NCBI GenBank assembly: GCA_964415605.1
Contig: CAYQBA010000026.1
Location: 1-33,972, forward strand
Source of the DNA: UCB3 sp964415605
GTDB taxonomy: Bacteria; Chloroflexota; Anaerolineae; Epilineales; Epilineaceae
Length of the DNA: 33,972 nucleotides
Direction: 5' to 3'
In this document: piece after piece, positions 7,525 to 14,900 of the stretch
Position numbering within the stretch: the stretch's first letter is position 1
Layout: each line of letters starts with the position of its first letter
Notes under the pieces: model-generated
Seen by the model: the letters and a program-made list of their open reading frames with translations, nothing else
The model's database searches: none
Told to the model about the DNA's origin: nothing
Made by a program: the position numbers and the translations under genes

Positions 7525-8915
7525 GCAACGGTCGGCGCGGCAGCCTGAGCGACGGTCGTCGCCGCGGCCCGCGCGGGCGCGGGGCGGCCCGACTGGCGTG
7601 GGTCCGGGCCGGACTCGGTGGCGCGATCGCGGCCGTGCTCGGCACGGCCGCGATCGGATCGGCGGTGCCGGGCCAGGCCGGTGCCGCCGATCCGGCCTGG
7701 CTGCCGGGCGGCTGGATCGACTACGCCCCGGGCGGGATGCCGGACTTCTCGCAGTGCCGGCCGGAGTGGAGCCGCGCCGGCCTGCCGGGCCAGCCCGGGC
7801 AGTGGACGTACGGCGGGCCCGTCGCCGCGGCGGACGTGTTGTGGTGGCTCGACTCGGTGGCCGAGCCCGACCCGCGTCCGCCCGATCAGCCGCACGACGG
7901 CCATGGCCTGGTGACCGCCTACCCCGCGTTCGGGCCGCCGCGCGACGATCACAGCCTGGGCAACCTCGGGCCGCTCGTCGAGGACCTGGCGTTCCGCCTC
8001 GATACCGATGGGCGCCGGTCTTCGCGTGCCGTCCGCGGCACGGCCTGGGAGGGGCTCACGGCCGGTATCGCGGCGTACGTCGAGGGCCGGCGGCTCGGCC
8101 GCGCGTACGCGATCGAGACAGCGGAAGCGCCCGGCGCGGCCTGGCTGCGGGACCGGGCAGCCAGGGGCGCCGGCATCGTCGTCCTCGTCGGGGTCTGGGA
8201 GTCGCAGCCGGGCGGCTGGCGGTGGGTCGGCGGCCACTATGTCGCGGTGGCGGGGGTGGCCACCGCGGCCGACGCCGTCGGGCTGGCGGACCCTTTGGGG
8301 GACGCGGCCGGCCTGGGCGCGCCCGGGCGCGCGACGCCCGCCGGCGCGGACGCCCACAGCTGCCGCACGGCGCCGCGCGCCCACGACGACGCCGCGGTGG
8401 TGTCGCACGATGCCTTCGGTCTCGCCGCGGATCCCGCGCTGCCCGGCGGACGGATGGTGCTGGCGGGCTACTTCACGCCGGAGAACGCGGGCGAAGCCGC
8501 CGCGTTCCAGGCGCTGAACCCGTCGGCGGCCACGGCCGCCCACGCCGGCGTGTGGCAGCACGGCCCGGTGGTCATGGCCATCGACGCGGCGCTGGCGCTC
8601 GTGCCGGCGGCGCCGCCCGCGACGCCCGGGGGAACGGCGACCGCGACGGCCGCGGCGGTCGCGACGGAGTCCACGACCCCGACGGCGACGGCCGCGGCGA
8701 CGGCGACGGGCGGAGCGACCGCCGCGGCGACGAGCAGCGCGACGGCGACGGTCGGAGCGGATCCAACGCCGCCCCGAACGGCCACGGTGGTCGCCTCGCG
8801 CACGGCGGAGCCGGGATCGACGGCGACCCCGACGCCCGGCCGGTCGCCCACGGCCACCGCGACGGGCGCCTCCGCGCGCTGGTTCGCGCGACTGCCACGA
8901 GTGGTCAGGCCGTGA
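7521..8915 (+). CDS. Secreted papain-like fold protein lacking the nucleophile cysteine
   Basis: The reading frame is clearly coding (signal peptide around AAVLGTAAIGSAVPGQAGA, then a folded domain), but no ATG is in place. CTG at 7521 overlaps the previous stop as CTGA; CTG at 7593 behind a weak GGGGCGG, or GTG at 7635, are alternatives, so residue numbers here assume 7521. The domain pattern, PDFSQ, then WTYGGPVAAADVLWWLDS, then GGHYVAVAG (H239) and LADPLGD, matches C39-like cysteine peptidase folds, where the first block normally reads CGP or CAP. The nucleophile position is G98, so the protein is probably not a peptidase. The C-terminal 130 residues are a Thr/Ala-rich stalk ending RLPRVVRP. 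It overlaps the convergent debranching gene by 11 nt. A binding or structural role is inferred. Confidence 0.75.
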   Translation: MSNGRRGSLSDGRRRGPRGRGAARLAWVRAGLGGAIAAVLGTAAIGSAVPGQAGAADPAWLPGGWIDYAPGGMPDFSQCRPEWSRAGLPGQPGQWTYGGPVAAADVLWWLDSVAEPDPRPPDQPHDGHGLVTAYPAFGPPRDDHSLGNLGPLVEDLAFRLDTDGRRSSRAVRGTAWEGLTAGIAAYVEGRRLGRAYAIETAEAPGAAWLRDRAARGAGIVVLVGVWESQPGGWRWVGGHYVAVAGVATAADAVGLADPLGDAAGLGAPGRATPAGADAHSCRTAPRAHDDAAVVSHDAFGLAADPALPGGRMVLAGYFTPENAGEAAAFQALNPSAATAAHAGVWQHGPVVMAIDAALALVPAAPPATPGGTATATAAAVATESTTPTATAAATATGGATAAATSSATATVGADPTPPRTATVVASRTAEPGSTATPTPGRSPTATATGASARWFARLPRVVRP

Positions 8916-10941
8916 GATCCTCGCCGGGCTCCTGGGCGGCCCGGGCCACCGCGGCGTACGCGTCGAGCACGGCGGCCACGCTCCATGCCTGCCACGGGCA
9001 GCCGTCCGCCCGAAACGGTGGGTCACCGTCGAAGATCTCGCTGATGGCGCCGAGCCCGGCCGCTTGCAGGTGGGGCGCGATCCCCTCGAGGAACGACAGC
9101 GCGGCGGCGCGGTCGCCGTAGACCCGGTGGTGGGCCCGCACGAACGGGCCGAGCAGCCAGGCCCACACCGTCCCCTGGTGGTAGGCCGCGTCGCGCGCTT
9201 CGGGGCTGCCAGCATAGTGCCCCACGTACGCCGGATCGCCGGGGGCCAGGCTGCGCAGCCCGTGCGACGTGTAGAGGTGGCGCGCGCAGGTGTCGACGAC
9301 GGCCCGGGCCGCGTCGGGACCCAGCAGCGGCGACGCGAGCGCGACCGCGATGATCTGGTTGGGTCGCAGCGCGGCGTCGGCCCGGCGGCCGTCGGGCTGG
9401 AGCGTGCCGCAGGGGCCGTCGACGACATCGAACAGATAGCCGCCGGCGGCGTGCCAGAAGCGCGCGCGGAAGATCTCGGCGACCGCGTCGGCGGCCGCGG
9501 TGTACGCGGCGGCCGACGACGCTTCGCCGAGCCGCGCGGCGATCCGCGCCGTGACGCGCAGGGCGTGGTGCCACAGCGCGTTGACCTCCACCGGCTTGCC
9601 GATGCGCGGCGTGAACGCGTGGTCGCCGTGCTTGGCGTCCATCCACGTCAGCTGCGTGCCGGGGAGCCCGGCCCGCAGCAGGCCGTCGGCGGGGTCGACG
9701 CGGATGCCGTAGCGCGTGCCGCGCCGGTGCCAGTCGATGATGTCGACCAGCACGGGATAGAGCTGCCCGGCGAGGGCGGCGTCGCCCGTCGCGTCGAGGT
9801 GCTCGCCCAGGGCATGGAAGAACCACAGCGTGGCGTCGACGGTGTTGTAGTCCGGCTCCTCGCCGGCATCCGGGAACCGGTTCGGCAGCATGCCCTGGCT
9901 GGCAAAGCGCGCGAACGTGCGCAAGATATCCGCCGCCACCTCCGGCCGCCGCGTGGCGAGCGTCAGCCCCGGCAGCGCGATCATGGTGTCGCGCCCCCAG
10001 TCCGCGAACCACGGGTAGCCGGCCAGCACGGTATGGCCGTCGGGGGCAGGCGCCGGAGCGGCGGGCCGGCGCACGACGAACGCATCGGCCGCCAGATGGA
10101 GGCGGTGGATCCACGGCGGGGCGCCGGCCGGCGCCCGCGCGAGGAGGTCCGCCTGGCGTACGCGCTCCTCCGCCAGCGCCGCGGCGCCGGCGTGCGGCGC
10201 AGCGGGCTCCGTCGTGCAGACGATGGTCAGGCTGTCGCCCGGCGCGAGGTCGGCCTCGAAGCGCCCGGCGGCGAACAGGCTGGCGTCGGCGTCGAATCCG
10301 CGCGCGCGCTCGACGGCGTGGTGAAACGCGTGGTACCACTGCTCGAGGGGCGTGAACGCCGCCCGGTCGGCCACCACCCGGTAGGCCTGCGCACCAGGGT
10401 AGGCAACCAGCGTGAAGCCGCCCGGCTCCGGTCGCATCTCGGCCTCCCAGCGCGGCGGGTGCAAGGCGTGGTGATCGCGGTACGTGCACAACGCGGTCAG
10501 GCGCAAGCGGAGCGGGCGCGACGCACGGTGCAGCGTGTACATCACGTATGTCGTGTTGGCTCCGTAGGCCATCCACACCCGCTGGTCGAGCCGCGCATCG
10601 GCGACGGCGAACCGCCACGTCGGGATGAGCCCGTCGAGGGTGAAGCCCTCGAGGTGCCGATGGCCATGCGGGTCCACGGTCCCGTCGGTGAACGCGTTCG
10701 TCGCCAGGCCGTAGCGCACGCCGTCATACTCCGCCGCGGGGTCGAGCTTGGCCACGAGCAGGGTGCGGGCCACCGGCGGGCGCAGCGCGGCGAACAGGAG
10801 GCCGTGGTAGCGGCGGGTGCAGACCCCCGCCACCGTGCCGGACGCGTAGCCGCCGATGCCGTTGGCGACAAGCCATTCAAGGCCGGACGCGCCGGCAAGG
10901 TCGCCGCACTCGGCACGACCGAACTCGATGGTGGGCAACAT
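8905..10941 (-). CDS. Glycogen debranching enzyme, GH133 type (amylo-alpha-1,6-glucosidase)
   Basis: The 678-residue enzyme should remove alpha-1,6-linked glucose at glycogen branch points in the cytoplasm. The N-terminal part (about 1-270) is the GDE_N-type beta domain, with EWLVANGIGGYASGTVAG and CTRRYHGLL. The (alpha/alpha)6 catalytic part follows, with GYPWFADWGRDTMIALPGL (about 308-325), NTVDATLWFFHAL (about 363-375), LTWMDAKHGDHAFTPRIGKP, VEVNALWHHAL and SEIFDGDPPFRADGCPWQAW (about 632-651), all conserved blocks of the family. The length fits stand-alone bacterial and archaeal members. The ATG at 10941 has AGGAGGT 7-8 nt upstream. There is no signal peptide. It diverges from kynB; no other glycogen gene is nearby. 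Confidence 0.92.
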   Translation of the reverse strand: MLPTIEFGRAECGDLAGASGLEWLVANGIGGYASGTVAGVCTRRYHGLLFAALRPPVARTLLVAKLDPAAEYDGVRYGLATNAFTDGTVDPHGHRHLEGFTLDGLIPTWRFAVADARLDQRVWMAYGANTTYVMYTLHRASRPLRLRLTALCTYRDHHALHPPRWEAEMRPEPGGFTLVAYPGAQAYRVVADRAAFTPLEQWYHAFHHAVERARGFDADASLFAAGRFEADLAPGDSLTIVCTTEPAAPHAGAAALAEERVRQADLLARAPAGAPPWIHRLHLAADAFVVRRPAAPAPAPDGHTVLAGYPWFADWGRDTMIALPGLTLATRRPEVAADILRTFARFASQGMLPNRFPDAGEEPDYNTVDATLWFFHALGEHLDATGDAALAGQLYPVLVDIIDWHRRGTRYGIRVDPADGLLRAGLPGTQLTWMDAKHGDHAFTPRIGKPVEVNALWHHALRVTARIAARLGEASSAAAYTAAADAVAEIFRARFWHAAGGYLFDVVDGPCGTLQPDGRRADAALRPNQIIAVALASPLLGPDAARAVVDTCARHLYTSHGLRSLAPGDPAYVGHYAGSPEARDAAYHQGTVWAWLLGPFVRAHHRVYGDRAAALSFLEGIAPHLQAAGLGAISEIFDGDPPFRADGCPWQAWSVAAVLDAYAAVARAAQEPGEDLTA

Positions 10942-11099
10942 CGCGCGGACCTCCTGTGCAGGGATGTGGCGTGTGGCGCCAAGCGCGGTCGGGCCGTCGG
11001 CATGTGCCGGCCGGCCGAGGGCTGGCGGGGGCTTGTCGTCGGGCGCGGTGTTCCGTGCATGGGCGACATCGGCAGCCGGCGCGCCACCACGCCGCGCGG

Positions 11100-11128
11100 T
11101 GGACGGCCCCGCTCCTCCATTCTATACT
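11100..11128 (+). promoter_or_regulatory. Promoter of kynB, possibly shared with a divergent start
   Basis: TGGACG (11100-11105), a 17-nt spacer and TATACT (11123-11128) form a good sigma-70-type promoter. Transcription would start near 11135, giving a leader of about 56 nt. On the minus strand the same spot reads TATAGAAT (11126-11119), a possible -10 for the debranching gene without a visible -35, so two divergent promoters may overlap. Confidence 0.6.
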
Positions 11129-11178
11129 GGCCGCCGGCCGGCGCGCGTCTCCATGCTGGCCGCCGGCCGGCGCGCGTC
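11127..11178 (+). repeat. 23-bp tandem direct repeat in the kynB leader
   Basis: Two identical 23-nt copies at 11127-11149 and 11156-11178 (period 29), each containing the self-complementary core GCCGGCCGGC. The first begins in the -10 box and the second ends just before the ribosome site AGGAGGT (11181-11187). They could bind a regulator or fold in the RNA; a recent local duplication without function is also possible. Confidence 0.8.
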
Positions 11179-11190
11179 CCAGGAGGTGCC

Positions 11191-11868
11191 ATGCCCAGCC
11201 CGTGGATCGACATCAGCCTGCCCGTGGCTCCAGACAGCGTGGCGTGGGAGGGGCTCGATCCGCCCCGGCTTCGTTTCGTCGCGCGCATCGAGGACGGCGC
11301 CGCCGTCAACGTCGGCCAGCTCGATTGCAGCCTCCACACCGGCACGCACGCCGACGCGCCGCTGCACGTCGTTGCCGGCGGCACCTCGGTGGATCGCTTG
11401 GACCCGGCGGCGTACCTCGGCCCGGCGACGGTGATCCGCACGGCCAACCCCGACGCCATCACGCTGGACGACCTGCGGGCGGCCGGCCTCGGCGGCGGGC
11501 CGGGCGGTGATCCCGCGGCCGCGCGCCTGCTGGTGGCCACGCCGTGCCAATATGACGGCGCGCGGTTCCCCGCCGCGGTCCCGCACCTGACGCCCGAGGC
11601 GGCGCGGCACCTGGCAGCGGTGGGCGTACGGCTGATCGGGGTCAACGTGCCATCGCTCGACCCCCTGGACAGCCGCACGATGGACGCCCACCGCATCGTG
11701 TTCGCCGCCGGGATGGGCGTGCTCGAGAACCTCGACCTGCGCGGCGTCGCGCCCGGCGCGTACGACCTGGTGGCCGTGCCGATCCGCATCGCCGGCGCCG
11801 ACGCGGCGCCGGTGCGGGCCCTGCTCCGCCGACGGCCGGCGAACGGTCGACCGGCGCCCGCCCGATGA
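11191..11868 (+). CDS. kynB: Arylformamidase (kynurenine formamidase), KynB family
   Basis: The 225-residue cytosolic protein hydrolyses N-formylkynurenine to kynurenine and formate, the second step of tryptophan breakdown. It belongs to the metal-dependent cyclase/KynB family. The metal-binding motif HTGTHADAPLH is complete (H49, H53, D55, H59). The stretch VRLIGVNVPSLDPLDSRTMD, followed by AH, and the C-terminal block DAAPVRALLRR match bacterial KynB closely, better than other cyclase-family members. AGGAGGT at 11181-11187 fixes the ATG at 11191. No tryptophan dioxygenase or kynureninase gene is in the window, so it is an orphan here, with its own promoter. The substrate assignment rests on family similarity. 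Confidence 0.88.
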   Translation: MPSPWIDISLPVAPDSVAWEGLDPPRLRFVARIEDGAAVNVGQLDCSLHTGTHADAPLHVVAGGTSVDRLDPAAYLGPATVIRTANPDAITLDDLRAAGLGGGPGGDPAAARLLVATPCQYDGARFPAAVPHLTPEAARHLAAVGVRLIGVNVPSLDPLDSRTMDAHRIVFAAGMGVLENLDLRGVAPGAYDLVAVPIRIAGADAAPVRALLRRRPANGRPAPAR

Positions 11869-11902
11869 CCGGGGCGCGGGCCGCTCGCCAGGCGGGATCC
11901 GC

Positions 11903-11942
11903 ACCCGCTGAAATGGCCCTTCTCTCCACAAGCGGGTATCAT
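11903..11942 (+). promoter_or_regulatory. Candidate promoter with flanking inverted repeat for the two-domain secreted protein
   Basis: TATCAT (11937-11942) is a plausible -10, followed by TG; no good -35 is seen. An inverted repeat, ACCCGCT (11903-11909) and AGCGGGT (11931-11937), brackets the spacer region. The FG-GAP gene downstream has the same TATCATTG word at 13098-13105. TTGAAA at 11950-11955 is an alternative -35 with no clear partner. Confidence 0.35.
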
Positions 11943-11998
11943 TGAAGGGTTGAAATCGCGTTCGTTTCGATCCTTACCACTTCAAGGAGGTGCAGTTC

Positions 11999-12883
11999 AT
12001 GCATATGCGCACTCGCGCCAGCGTCTTGGGTCTCGCCGCCGCCGGCATGCTCGCGGGCACGGCCATGGCCCAGATGGCCGCCGAAGGCGCCCTCAGCGGC
12101 ACGCTGGTCGGCGACCGCGGCGGCGCCCACATGGCGTGGGACGTCACGCTGCCGGCGAACGCCGACGTGACCATCAAGCTGGCCCACTGGCCGTGCAACA
12201 CCGGCCAGTCGATCTCGTTCGCGGTCTGGGGCGCCGCCAGCAAGCTCGCCTCGAGCCACCAGAGCGACGCCTGCACGCAGTCGGCGATGTTCAACACCGG
12301 CGCCGGCGGCATGGCCAAGCTCCAGATGTCGAACTATCTCCACGGTATCGGCACGTGGTACACGCTGACGGCCGAGGGCATGACCCTGCCGGAGGCGATG
12401 CCCGCGCCGAGCGCCGCGCCGGCAGCCGCGTCGACGACGGCCGAGGACGAGCCGGCCCCGGCCGCGCCGCCCGCGGCGGCGGCCCCGAAGGCGGCCGACA
12501 TGATGACCGACACCTCGGCGCCGGCGCCCGCGATGGCCGCGGCCGCCATGTCGGCGCCCGCGGCGTCGATCAACGCGCAGGACCAGACGCTGCTCGGCAA
12601 CTCCGGTGGCGCGTCGGCCAGCTACGACCTCATGGTCAAGGAAGGCCAGTCGTACACGGTCAAGATGCACTACGGCACCGACATGGGCGGCACGTGGCCG
12701 GGCATCGGCTTCAAGGTCTGGGGCCCGAACGGCTGGGTCGCCAGCAGCCACGCCACGGGCTCCGGCAGCGCCGAGGCGATGTTCACCGCCTCCGGCGACG
12801 TGAAGTACACCATCCAGGTGTACAACTACCACCACGGTGTGACGGCGTTCTACGGCATCGAGGCGATGGCCGCCGCGGAGTGA
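11999..12883 (+). CDS. Secreted protein with two copies of one unrecognised domain
   Basis: AAGGAGGTG at 11984-11992, a near-perfect ribosome site, fixes the ATG at 11999 (a second ATG at 12005 is also possible). The 294-residue product has a signal peptide ending near TAMA-QM. Residues about 32-130 and 195-292 are two copies of one domain: each has TL.G..GGA near its start, then F.VWG, ASSH, AMF, K.Q or .IQ, NY.HG and a final aromatic strand. An Ala/Pro/Met-rich linker of about 65 residues joins them. The first copy has two cysteines (in HWPCNTG and DACTQ) that the second lacks. The fold looks like a beta-sandwich, perhaps carbohydrate binding. The strong ribosome site and the 12-bp terminator stem suggest high expression. 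I do not recognise the family. Confidence 0.8.
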   Translation: MHMRTRASVLGLAAAGMLAGTAMAQMAAEGALSGTLVGDRGGAHMAWDVTLPANADVTIKLAHWPCNTGQSISFAVWGAASKLASSHQSDACTQSAMFNTGAGGMAKLQMSNYLHGIGTWYTLTAEGMTLPEAMPAPSAAPAAASTTAEDEPAPAAPPAAAAPKAADMMTDTSAPAPAMAAAAMSAPAASINAQDQTLLGNSGGASASYDLMVKEGQSYTVKMHYGTDMGGTWPGIGFKVWGPNGWVASSHATGSGSAEAMFTASGDVKYTIQVYNYHHGVTAFYGIEAMAAAE

Positions 12884-12905
12884 CGCCTTGCGCCGGGCCT
12901 CGGGC

Positions 12906-12923
12906 CGGCCACGCAGGTGGCCG
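12906..12923 (+). other. Small hairpin in the 3' region of the two-domain protein mRNA
   Basis: CGGCCAC (12906-12912), loop GCAG, GTGGCCG (12917-12923): a perfect 7-bp stem 23 nt after the stop codon and 54 nt before the main terminator. It may protect the mRNA 3' end; the role is inference. Confidence 0.4.
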
Positions 12924-12977
12924 ACCGACGCTCCGGTGAGAGTCGGCCCCTCGACGGTGGGCCGTGTGATGCGTGCC

Positions 12978-13012
12978 AATGGGCCCGGCAAGTCGCCGGG
13001 CCCATTGCTTTG
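12978..13012 (+). terminator. Rho-independent-type terminator
   Basis: AATGGGCCCGGC (12978-12989), loop AAGTC, GCCGGGCCCATT (12995-13006) is a perfect 12-bp stem followed by a short T-containing tail (GCTTTG). It lies about 95 nt after the stop of the two-domain secreted protein and ends its transcript. The tail is poorer in T than in low-GC bacteria. Confidence 0.75.
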
Positions 13013-13097
13013 CCCGAGGACCTCGCGGCCGCTTCGAAAGGGGTGCGATCCGGTTGCCGATGGTGAAGATCCGGTCGTCGCTCGGTCAAACGTGTGT

Positions 13098-13103
13098 TAT
13101 CAT
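13098..13103 (+). promoter_or_regulatory. Candidate -10 element for the FG-GAP gene
   Basis: TATCAT inside GTTATCATTGG is the most AT-rich spot upstream of this gene and would start transcription about 33 nt before the ATG at 13144. No convincing -35 lies 16-18 nt upstream. The same TATCATTG word precedes the gene at 11999. Confidence 0.35.
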
Positions 13104-13143
13104 TGGCGCGCGCCGTTCCCGACGCCCACCCAAGGACCGTGCC

Positions 13144-14733
13144 ATGACCTCGCATCTCCGCTCCGCGCTCGTTCTTGCCACGGCTGTCGCGGCCCTGTCG
13201 GCCGGTCCGCTGGCCGCGGCGCCCGCCGACATCGCGCGCGCTCCCGACCTGACGTTCCCGCCGTGCCAGATGCGTGGGATGCCGCCGTTCAAGGGCCAAT
13301 GCCCCGTTCTGGGCTACGGCGACCTCAACGGCGACGGTCAGTCCGACGTCGTGGTGGAGCAGCAGCCGGACCGGCAGCCGGGCGATCCCACCGCGTCGGC
13401 GCAGCGGACGTTCCTCCTGCTCGTCAGCCCGTTCCAGGCTCCGGACGGCCCGAGGCGGATCCAGGTCCGCATCGAGCCCGGCGAGGGCGGCGTCAACCTG
13501 ACCATCGCCGACGTCGACGGCGACGGCATGGACGACGTGGCGTTCGCGTCGCTGTATCGCGACCTCAACAGCCGGGTGCTCATGGGGCATCAGCGCGTGG
13601 CGCTGGTGATGGGCCGGGCCACGTTCGCCGCGCGCTACGAGCTCGGCCGCCTCGACGTCGGCGCACCGACGCTGCGCCGCACGATCGCGGGCACCGACAT
13701 CGACGCCGTTGGGCAGATCATGCTGGATGACGTGCGGGTGGCGTTCGGCGACGTCGACGGCGACGGGCACACCGACGTGGTGCTCGGCAACGGAACGGGG
13801 GACCGGCTCGGCGTGGTCGTTGACGTCGAGCCCGCGCGGCCCGACGACGACCCGACGGCCGCGCCGGCGGCCGCGACCGTGGCGGTGGCGTTCGGCCCGA
13901 TCCGCTGGGACGCCGCCACGGTGCTCACGCCGGCCGCCGGGATCGCGGATCTGGGCGCGTGCGCGAACGCGCTCGGCGGCGTCGCGGACGTCACGGGAGA
14001 CGGCATCGACGACGTCGTCTTCACGCGGTGCCCCGGGCGGCGCCTGCCGGATGCGCTCGGGGTGCTGCCGGGATCTCCGGCTCTGGCAGTCGCGACGGCG
14101 GCGTGGCGCACATCAACCGAGGATCCGATCCAGTCGCCGGGCGTCGACGCCGCGCGCGCCGACGCCGACGTGCCGCCGCCGGGCGAGCCCGGACGGGGCT
14201 ACCTGGCGGGCGGCGCCGGGCCGGACCCGCTGGATCGGCCGCTCTTCTTCGACGACGTCGACGCCGACGGCGTCCGCGACATCGTGCTGGGGTTCGGGGC
14301 CAACGCCCACGTGTGGCTGGGCGGCGATGACATCGCGGCCCGCCTGGAGGCGCGCCGGACCGATCGGGTGATCATCGGCGCGGGGTTCGGGGCGCTGGCC
14401 CGGACGCGCGGATGGCGCGGCGCGGACATGGACGGCGACGGCGTGCGCGACCTGCTCCTGGTCCAACCCGCGCGCACGGCGGCGACGAACGCGGCGAGCG
14501 GCGCGACGGTCGATCCGGCCTCGGCGGCGCGGGCGCGGGTCGAGATCTACGCGGGCGAGCGGGCGGCGGTCGACGTGCTCGACACCGACCTCGACGCGCC
14601 GGACGCAATCTGGCAGCCGGCGAGCCTGAGCCTCGACGGGATGGCGGACATCAACGGCGACGGCTTCACGGACCTGGTGTGGTCGTTCGGCTCGTCACTG
14701 TCGATCCACTACGGGCCACTGTTCCGACGGTAG
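13144..14733 (+). CDS. Secreted FG-GAP/VCBS-repeat seven-bladed propeller protein
   Basis: The 529-residue product begins with a signal peptide (about 1-25, ending GPLAAA). Seven calcium-loop repeats of the DxDGDGxxD type follow, near residues 57, 120, 202, 281, 370, 427 and 501 (for example GYGDLNGDGQSD, TIADVDGDGMDD, GVADVTGDGIDD, GMADINGDGFTD). Each is followed by a hydrophobic strand (DVVVE, DVAFA, DLVWS). Seven copies match one integrin-alpha-like propeller that binds calcium. Repeat 4 has Thr in the second Asp position and repeat 5 has DADG. No separate enzyme domain is seen, so it probably binds a ligand at the cell surface. AAGGA at 13132-13136 supports the ATG at 13144, although the frame is open upstream to 12973. 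Confidence 0.88.
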   Translation: MTSHLRSALVLATAVAALSAGPLAAAPADIARAPDLTFPPCQMRGMPPFKGQCPVLGYGDLNGDGQSDVVVEQQPDRQPGDPTASAQRTFLLLVSPFQAPDGPRRIQVRIEPGEGGVNLTIADVDGDGMDDVAFASLYRDLNSRVLMGHQRVALVMGRATFAARYELGRLDVGAPTLRRTIAGTDIDAVGQIMLDDVRVAFGDVDGDGHTDVVLGNGTGDRLGVVVDVEPARPDDDPTAAPAAATVAVAFGPIRWDAATVLTPAAGIADLGACANALGGVADVTGDGIDDVVFTRCPGRRLPDALGVLPGSPALAVATAAWRTSTEDPIQSPGVDAARADADVPPPGEPGRGYLAGGAGPDPLDRPLFFDDVDADGVRDIVLGFGANAHVWLGGDDIAARLEARRTDRVIIGAGFGALARTRGWRGADMDGDGVRDLLLVQPARTAATNAASGATVDPASAARARVEIYAGERAAVDVLDTDLDAPDAIWQPASLSLDGMADINGDGFTDLVWSFGSSLSIHYGPLFRR

Positions 14734-14829
14734 GCGCGCGGCAGTGCGGCGGCGGTGCGGCGGGGAGTGACGTCGACCGCCATGCGCCTGGGGCCACGAC
14801 GGACGACGAGACTGGCCATGCGCCGCGAA

Positions 14830-14867
14830 ATCGGCCACAATCCGCGCCCGGTCGGCGTTTGGCCGAT
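14830..14867 (+). repeat. Inverted repeat in the tldD leader
   Basis: ATCGGCCA (14830-14837) and TGGCCGAT (14860-14867) are perfect 8-bp arms 22 nt apart, ending 33 nt before the tldD ATG. This may be an operator or an RNA hairpin. No clear promoter hexamers are visible in 14734-14900. Confidence 0.4.
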
Positions 14868-14900
14868 CGTGCTTCCCTCGCCTCGCGCCAGGAGCCGCGC

